From positions 1 through 64,000 of the forward strand of contig NZ_QPMJ01000005.1 of NCBI RefSeq assembly GCF_003369835.1: DNA of 64,000 bases, read 5' to 3'. The translations under genes and the position numbers were made by a program. The notes under the pieces were generated by a model. That model worked only from the letters and a program-made list of their open reading frames with translations, did no database searches and was not told the origin of the DNA. Numbering within the stretch: the first letter of the stretch is position 1; each line of letters begins with the position of its first letter. This DNA comes from Halorussus rarus (lineage in GTDB: Archaea; Halobacteriota; Halobacteria; Halobacteriales; Haladaptataceae). Shown here piece by piece: positions 60,486-64,000 of the stretch.

Positions 60486-61748
60486 TCAGAGATACCGGTC
60501 GAAGATGTCCGCGAGCTCCGATCGAACGAGGTCGCGCATGGCGTCGGCGCGCGCCAGCCGACGCGTGCGCTCGTCGAGGTAGTTGCGCTCGGAGACCGAG
60601 GCGTCCCGGCTGCCCTGGGCCGACGCGACCGCAGCGGTACCCGCCCTGATGGACGGGCGCTGGCGGCGGTAGAGCCGGTACCACGTCCGCCGACCCATCT
60701 TCGGCAGCGGCGGGCCGCCCGCGACCTGAACGTCCGCCCGCTCGCCCAGTTCGCGGAACCACCGCCGCGCGGTCTCCGTCGTCATGGGTCGGCCGTCTGA
60801 CTGCCCGGGGAGGAGGTAGCCGGTCCACGCGTCGTTTTCGTCGAGTGCGTCGATGCGGTTGCGGACCGCGTCGACGCCAACCAGGAGTTCGACCGTGTTC
60901 CGCGTGCGGCGTGCGTTCTTTCGCTCGCCCGCAGCGAACTCGACGTAGGGGACGTCCCCGTCGCCGGGGTCGAGCACGAGCTGGTCGACGTGGAGTTCGC
61001 AGGTCTCCACGGGTCGCAGTCCCCAGCCGGCGAGCGCGAGCAGGAGGAACCGCTCGTCTCCGTCCGCCGCCGCCAGGAGGGCGGCGAGGTCGTCGCGGCC
61101 GAGCGCCGGGTGGTCGTAACGGGGGTCCTCGTCCCACCCGAACCGGTTCAGGAGATTCGACGCGGGATTGTAGAGTCCGCGGCCCATCTCCTCGAGGAAC
61201 GTGTACCAGTTCTGGACGGCGGAGACGTACTTCTTCTTCGAGGCGAGCGTCCCAAGCTCGTCGTCGAGCACGCGGAAGGTATCGCGCACGCGCGCGATCT
61301 CGTCTGGCTTGGCGGTCTCGTCCAGCAGCGGCGTGAGCAGGTCGTCGGTACCGGTCGTCTCGCAGTAGGTCGTGACGTAGGTCCGGAGACGGGAACGGCG
61401 GGGGCCGACCGTGGTCTCGGCCCGCCCGCGGTCGCGTTCGAGCTCTTCGAGGTAATCGTCGAGCGCTTGAGCCGTGGGCTCGTGGTCGATACCCCAATCG
61501 CCTTCATCGTCGTCGTCCCCGCTCGGCGGAAGACCCACCGCGTCGTAGAAGTCGCCGGGCGAGAGGTCGTAATCGCGGCGGAGGCGTTCGACGAACCCCG
61601 AGTAGTTGCGCTTGAGCCAGGCGTAGGTCGGGGTCTCGCGGTCGGGGTCGACGTCGGCGTCCGGGTCGTCGCGGAGCGCGGGCGCGATCTCCTCGCGGTA
61701 GAACCGCTCGAAGTCGTCGAGGGTGTCGAAGCGTGCGTAGTTCGGCAT
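60486..61748 (-). CDS. Tyrosine recombinase (XerC/D-like integrase)
   Basis: From the ATG at 61748 (MPNYARFDTLDDFERFYREE) the product is 420 residues. Residues about 90-185 are a SAM-like core-binding domain. The catalytic domain has the first Arg in LALAGWGLRPVETCELHV, a beta-hairpin Lys in GERKNARRTRN, the second Arg in LPKMGRRTWYRLY (His of the usual HxxR replaced by Lys) and the nucleophile Tyr in SVSERNYLDE. It follows the HEPN gene by 2 bp, so recombinase and toxin-antitoxin are probably one operon. Multimer resolution or integration of the replicon is the likely role. Confidence 0.8.
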   Translation of the reverse strand: MPNYARFDTLDDFERFYREEIAPALRDDPDADVDPDRETPTYAWLKRNYSGFVERLRRDYDLSPGDFYDAVGLPPSGDDDDEGDWGIDHEPTAQALDDYLEELERDRGRAETTVGPRRSRLRTYVTTYCETTGTDDLLTPLLDETAKPDEIARVRDTFRVLDDELGTLASKKKYVSAVQNWYTFLEEMGRGLYNPASNLLNRFGWDEDPRYDHPALGRDDLAALLAAADGDERFLLLALAGWGLRPVETCELHVDQLVLDPGDGDVPYVEFAAGERKNARRTRNTVELLVGVDAVRNRIDALDENDAWTGYLLPGQSDGRPMTTETARRWFRELGERADVQVAGGPPLPKMGRRTWYRLYRRQRPSIRAGTAAVASAQGSRDASVSERNYLDERTRRLARADAMRDLVRSELADIFDRYL

Positions 61749-61750
61749 GG

Positions 61751-62185
61751 TCACTCGGTCGAGTCGCAGAGGGATTCCTTCTCGGAGACGAACCGTCGGG
61801 TCCGTCGAAGGAACTCCCCGACGTCCTCGTCGATAGTTCCGTAGCCGTAGTCGGCCTGCTGGCGGAACTCGGACAACTCGTACAGGAACCGGCCGCGCTC
61901 GCGCGGCGCGTCGCCGGTGGCGACGATCTCCGTACCGAACAGCGACAGCACGCCGCCGTGCGAGGTGGGTTCGCACCCGCGGTCGTAGAGCGCGGCCTGA
62001 ACGGCGTGGAAGGTCGCGTAGTAGAGGCGGTTGACGACTGCCGCGTCCGAGAGGCCGGCGTCGCGACCCGCGTCGGCGTCGGGGAGCGCCTGCCGGGCCT
62101 GCCCGAGTTCCCGTTCGACCGTCGGACCGCCTGGGCAGTCGTCACTGTCCCGGGAGTCACCGTCCCGTGGTTCGCCGTCAGGCAT
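61751..62185 (-). CDS. HEPN-domain protein of an MNT-HEPN toxin-antitoxin pair
   Basis: The 144-residue protein is helical and matches the HEPN family: NRLYYATFHAVQAALYDRG, then TSHGGVLSLFGTEIVATG and LSEFRQQADYGYG. R-x6-H in RLYYATFH fits the RX4-6H RNase motif. The start overlaps the nucleotidyltransferase gene by 8 nt. HEPN proteins paired with MNT are commonly ribonuclease toxins neutralised by nucleotidylation. Confidence 0.82.
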   Translation of the reverse strand: MPDGEPRDGDSRDSDDCPGGPTVERELGQARQALPDADAGRDAGLSDAAVVNRLYYATFHAVQAALYDRGCEPTSHGGVLSLFGTEIVATGDAPRERGRFLYELSEFRQQADYGYGTIDEDVGEFLRRTRRFVSEKESLCDSTE

Positions 62186-62543
62186 ACGACCGATCCTCGG
62201 CGACGGCGTTGCGGACGAACGGGTTCCCCTCCTCTCGGTACCAGGTGAACGGAGACTCGGTGAGGATGTGGAGTTCGACGACGGGACCGTGTTCGAGCAT
62301 CGCGTCGTACGCGGTGTCGCGGAGAGAGTCGGCGATATCGTCTCCGTCAGGGCCGTCCGAGAGGACGACGAGGACGTCGACGTCGCTCGACCGACCGCTC
62401 GCTCCGCCGCGGACGGTCGACCCGAAGACGTACAGTCCGGTGATCTCGTCGCCGTGCCGAGACCGCTCCCGGTCGACGAACGCCGCTGCCGCGTCGGCGT
62501 GGGCATCCTCCGGGGGAGGATCGGCCGTAGACTCGTCGTTCAT
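62178..62543 (-). CDS. Minimal nucleotidyltransferase (MNT) antitoxin
   Basis: The ATG at 62543 lies 28 nt after a TATA box and is chosen over an ATG nine codons upstream; the product is 121 residues. The nucleotidyltransferase motif reads VFGSTVRGG...SSDVDVLVV (GS, then DxD). A third acidic residue lies in VVELHILTE. It overlaps the HEPN gene, the usual order for such modules. It probably transfers AMP to the HEPN partner to silence it. Confidence 0.82.
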   Translation of the reverse strand: MNDESTADPPPEDAHADAAAAFVDRERSRHGDEITGLYVFGSTVRGGASGRSSDVDVLVVLSDGPDGDDIADSLRDTAYDAMLEHGPVVELHILTESPFTWYREEGNPFVRNAVAEDRSYA

Positions 62544-62568
62544 GCGCGTCGGTACGTCTGTCGGCGTC

Positions 62569-62577
62569 ATTTATATT
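62569..62577 (-). promoter_or_regulatory. Promoter of the MNT-HEPN-recombinase operon
   Basis: The minus strand reads AAATATAAATG across this site, a strong TATA box about 27 nt before the ATG at 62543. No other promoter-like gap is present before the HEPN or recombinase genes. Confidence 0.55.
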
Positions 62578-62923
62578 TCCCCGACGCTGTGCTGGGACGG
62601 CCGAGAAGGCCGGTCGCTCGGTGTAGGGGTGATTCGAAGGGCATGGATTTCGCTGGGTAGAGCAATACAGTCAGTTGGTTTAGTGTTTGTGGTGCGTGGT
62701 TGTCTGCTCTGGACAACCATACAACACAGAATACAAAGAGAAAACGCTCCGAGAACCATAAATCAAAATATGCGATATAAAATCTGGACGGGCGCTGTCC
62801 GGAAGTCAGCATTTTAAAATTGTAATAAGTAACTATTAACTGAAACTGTAGTAGAAATGTTTACTGTCTGATGAACCGGACTCCGCAACTGCTCCGTCGT
62901 AACAGCGATTTGAGTCGGTAGAT
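62578..62923. other. AT-rich spacer without a gene
   Basis: This 346-bp region, especially 62650-62870, is AT-rich for this genome (AAAATTGTAATAAGTAAC near 62815). It has no recognisable gene or repeat. It probably holds the promoter of the MFS gene; base composition suggests a junction between segments of different origin. Confidence 0.35.
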
Positions 62924-64000
62924 ATGACATCGAGCGAACGACTGACGATATGGCGCTATTACCTGTATCGTATCTCTCTCAACAACGGGTTCTTCATTCC
63001 GGTCGGTATCCTCTATATGCAGCATCGGGGTCTCGGACTCGACGTTATCGGGTTCACGCAGGGGGCCTTTCTGTTCGCAGTGGTCGCGGCCGAGATCCCG
63101 ACGGGCTATCTCGGAGACCGGATCGGGAGACGCCAGAGCCTCATACTCGGAAACTCGCTCGTCGCGCTGGTAATGGGAATCTATCCGTTTGCGGATTCGT
63201 TCCCCGGATTCGTCGTGCTGTACGTCGTCTGGGCGTTCGGTACGTCGTTCAAGTCCGGCACGTCCGAGGCGTGGCTCTACGAGATGCTCGAACGGCGGTT
63301 GGACGAATCCCAATTCGCCCGAATTAACGGCCGCGGAAGGTCGTTCACGCTCGGTACGTCGGCGCTCGCGGCCGCTTCGGCGGGCGCGCTTTTCGCTATC
63401 AACCCGGTGATTCCGTTCTTCGCTAACGCGGCGCTGAGTGCCCTCGGTATTCCCGTCTTGCTATCGCTTCCGAAAGTCAAAGTTGAAGACGAGGACGAGG
63501 ACCCCTTCGGTCTTCAGGACGCGGTGGCAGCGCTTCACGTCCAAGTCAGCGAACCGAAAATCCGGTGGTTCGTTCTGTACGTCTCGCTGTTCTTCGCGGT
63601 TCTGGAAATCGCGCGCTCCTACGAGCAACCCGCGGCGGTCGAGGTCGGCATGCCCGTAACACTCATCGGCATCATGTACGGCGTCTTCAAACTGCTGTCG
63701 GCGGGGGCCGCCTCGCTCGCCGGGACGGTCGAAGAGCGCCTGGGCATCCGGACGGCGTTCGTGCTACTCGTGCCGCTCGTCGTGGTGGCGTACGCGACCG
63801 TCTATTTCCTCCCGCAGATGATAATCGTCGTGTTCTTCATGTTGCGGGGCTCCCGCTCGATAACTGGTCCGCTCCGGAATCAATACCTCAACGACCGATT
63901 GGAGTCTACTGGCCGAGCGACGGCGCTCTCAGGTATTTCGATGACGATGTCGCTTGCGGGCGGGACCGCGCAGTTCCTTGCCGGAGAAATTGTCACGCAC
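62924..64000 (+). CDS. MFS transporter, 3' end beyond the window
   Basis: The frame starts MTSSERLTIWRYYLYRISLN and is open to the right edge (359 codons seen). Ten or so membrane helices are visible, with the MFS loop motif GYLGDRIGRRQSLILGN after helix 2, and a charged central loop (PKVKVEDEDEDPFG) between the halves. An Arg in helix 4 region (LRGSRSITGPLRNQYLN) resembles MFS drug- or sugar-exporter members. Substrate cannot be assigned. Confidence 0.8.
   Translation, partial: MTSSERLTIWRYYLYRISLNNGFFIPVGILYMQHRGLGLDVIGFTQGAFLFAVVAAEIPTGYLGDRIGRRQSLILGNSLVALVMGIYPFADSFPGFVVLYVVWAFGTSFKSGTSEAWLYEMLERRLDESQFARINGRGRSFTLGTSALAAASAGALFAINPVIPFFANAALSALGIPVLLSLPKVKVEDEDEDPFGLQDAVAALHVQVSEPKIRWFVLYVSLFFAVLEIARSYEQPAAVEVGMPVTLIGIMYGVFKLLSAGAASLAGTVEERLGIRTAFVLLVPLVVVAYATVYFLPQMIIVVFFMLRGSRSITGPLRNQYLNDRLESTGRATALSGISMTMSLAGGTAQFLAGEIVTH

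Overview
The window comes from a haloarchaeon (class Halobacteria). The coding DNA is GC-rich, the predicted proteins are strongly acidic, and many start codons sit 25-30 nt after an archaeal TATA box (leaderless genes). Twin-arginine export signals, HalX and bacterio-opsin-activator (Bat) HTH domains and a citrate-lyase-like malate synthase all point the same way. The nitrate reductase operon has the haloarchaeal narABC-GH layout, so the organism is probably a facultative anaerobe respiring nitrate. I recognised no rRNA, tRNA, CRISPR array or cas gene.

Layout. 0-6.9 kb is a carboxylic-acid/acyl-CoA metabolism cluster: a class III CoA-transferase (cut by the left edge), a CitE-like lyase, a zinc alcohol dehydrogenase, an isocitrate/isopropylmalate-type dehydrogenase, a gamma-carbonic anhydrase and an aconitase. 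6.9-9.0 kb is an AT-richer decayed island holding a broken methyltransferase and an IS6-type transposase relic. 9.0-15.4 kb has malate synthase, a DUF998 membrane protein, a VapBC toxin-antitoxin pair and two corrinoid genes. 15.5-20 kb has two copies of a module made of a FilR1-like regulator divergent from a Tat-exported protein.

20-47 kb is dominated by molybdenum enzymes. Two parallel operons, both on the minus strand, encode type II DMSO-reductase-family complexes. The right one (34.3-47.1 kb) is the nitrate reductase operon. The left one (about 22-31 kb) encodes a related alpha/beta/gamma enzyme of unknown substrate. Each operon carries its own TorD/NarJ-type chaperone, heme-b gamma subunit, HEAT-repeat protein and three-domain Mrp ATPase (MIP18/DUF59-Mrp-DUF2249). 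MobA genes lie beside them, and a copper-exporting CopB ATPase sits between. A divergent gene with a Cys-X-Cys-X7-Cys motif and a Bat-type HTH (narO) faces the nar operon.

48-58.5 kb holds a small zinc ribbon protein, an SDR dehydrogenase, an exported Asp-rich protein with a 19-residue curlin-like repeat, an Hsp20-like protein, and several two-component and Bat-type regulators. 58.5-62.5 kb looks like a replicon-maintenance module: an MNT-HEPN toxin-antitoxin pair in one operon with a tyrosine recombinase, then a 13-bp-periodic repeat array lying directly upstream of a ParA-type ATPase and its partner. This suggests a megaplasmid or an integrated plasmid. The window ends inside an MFS transporter.

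Most notable for follow-up are the 13-bp periodic array, the duplicated molybdoenzyme maturation modules, the Asp-rich curlin-like protein and three covarying hairpins inside the nar operon.
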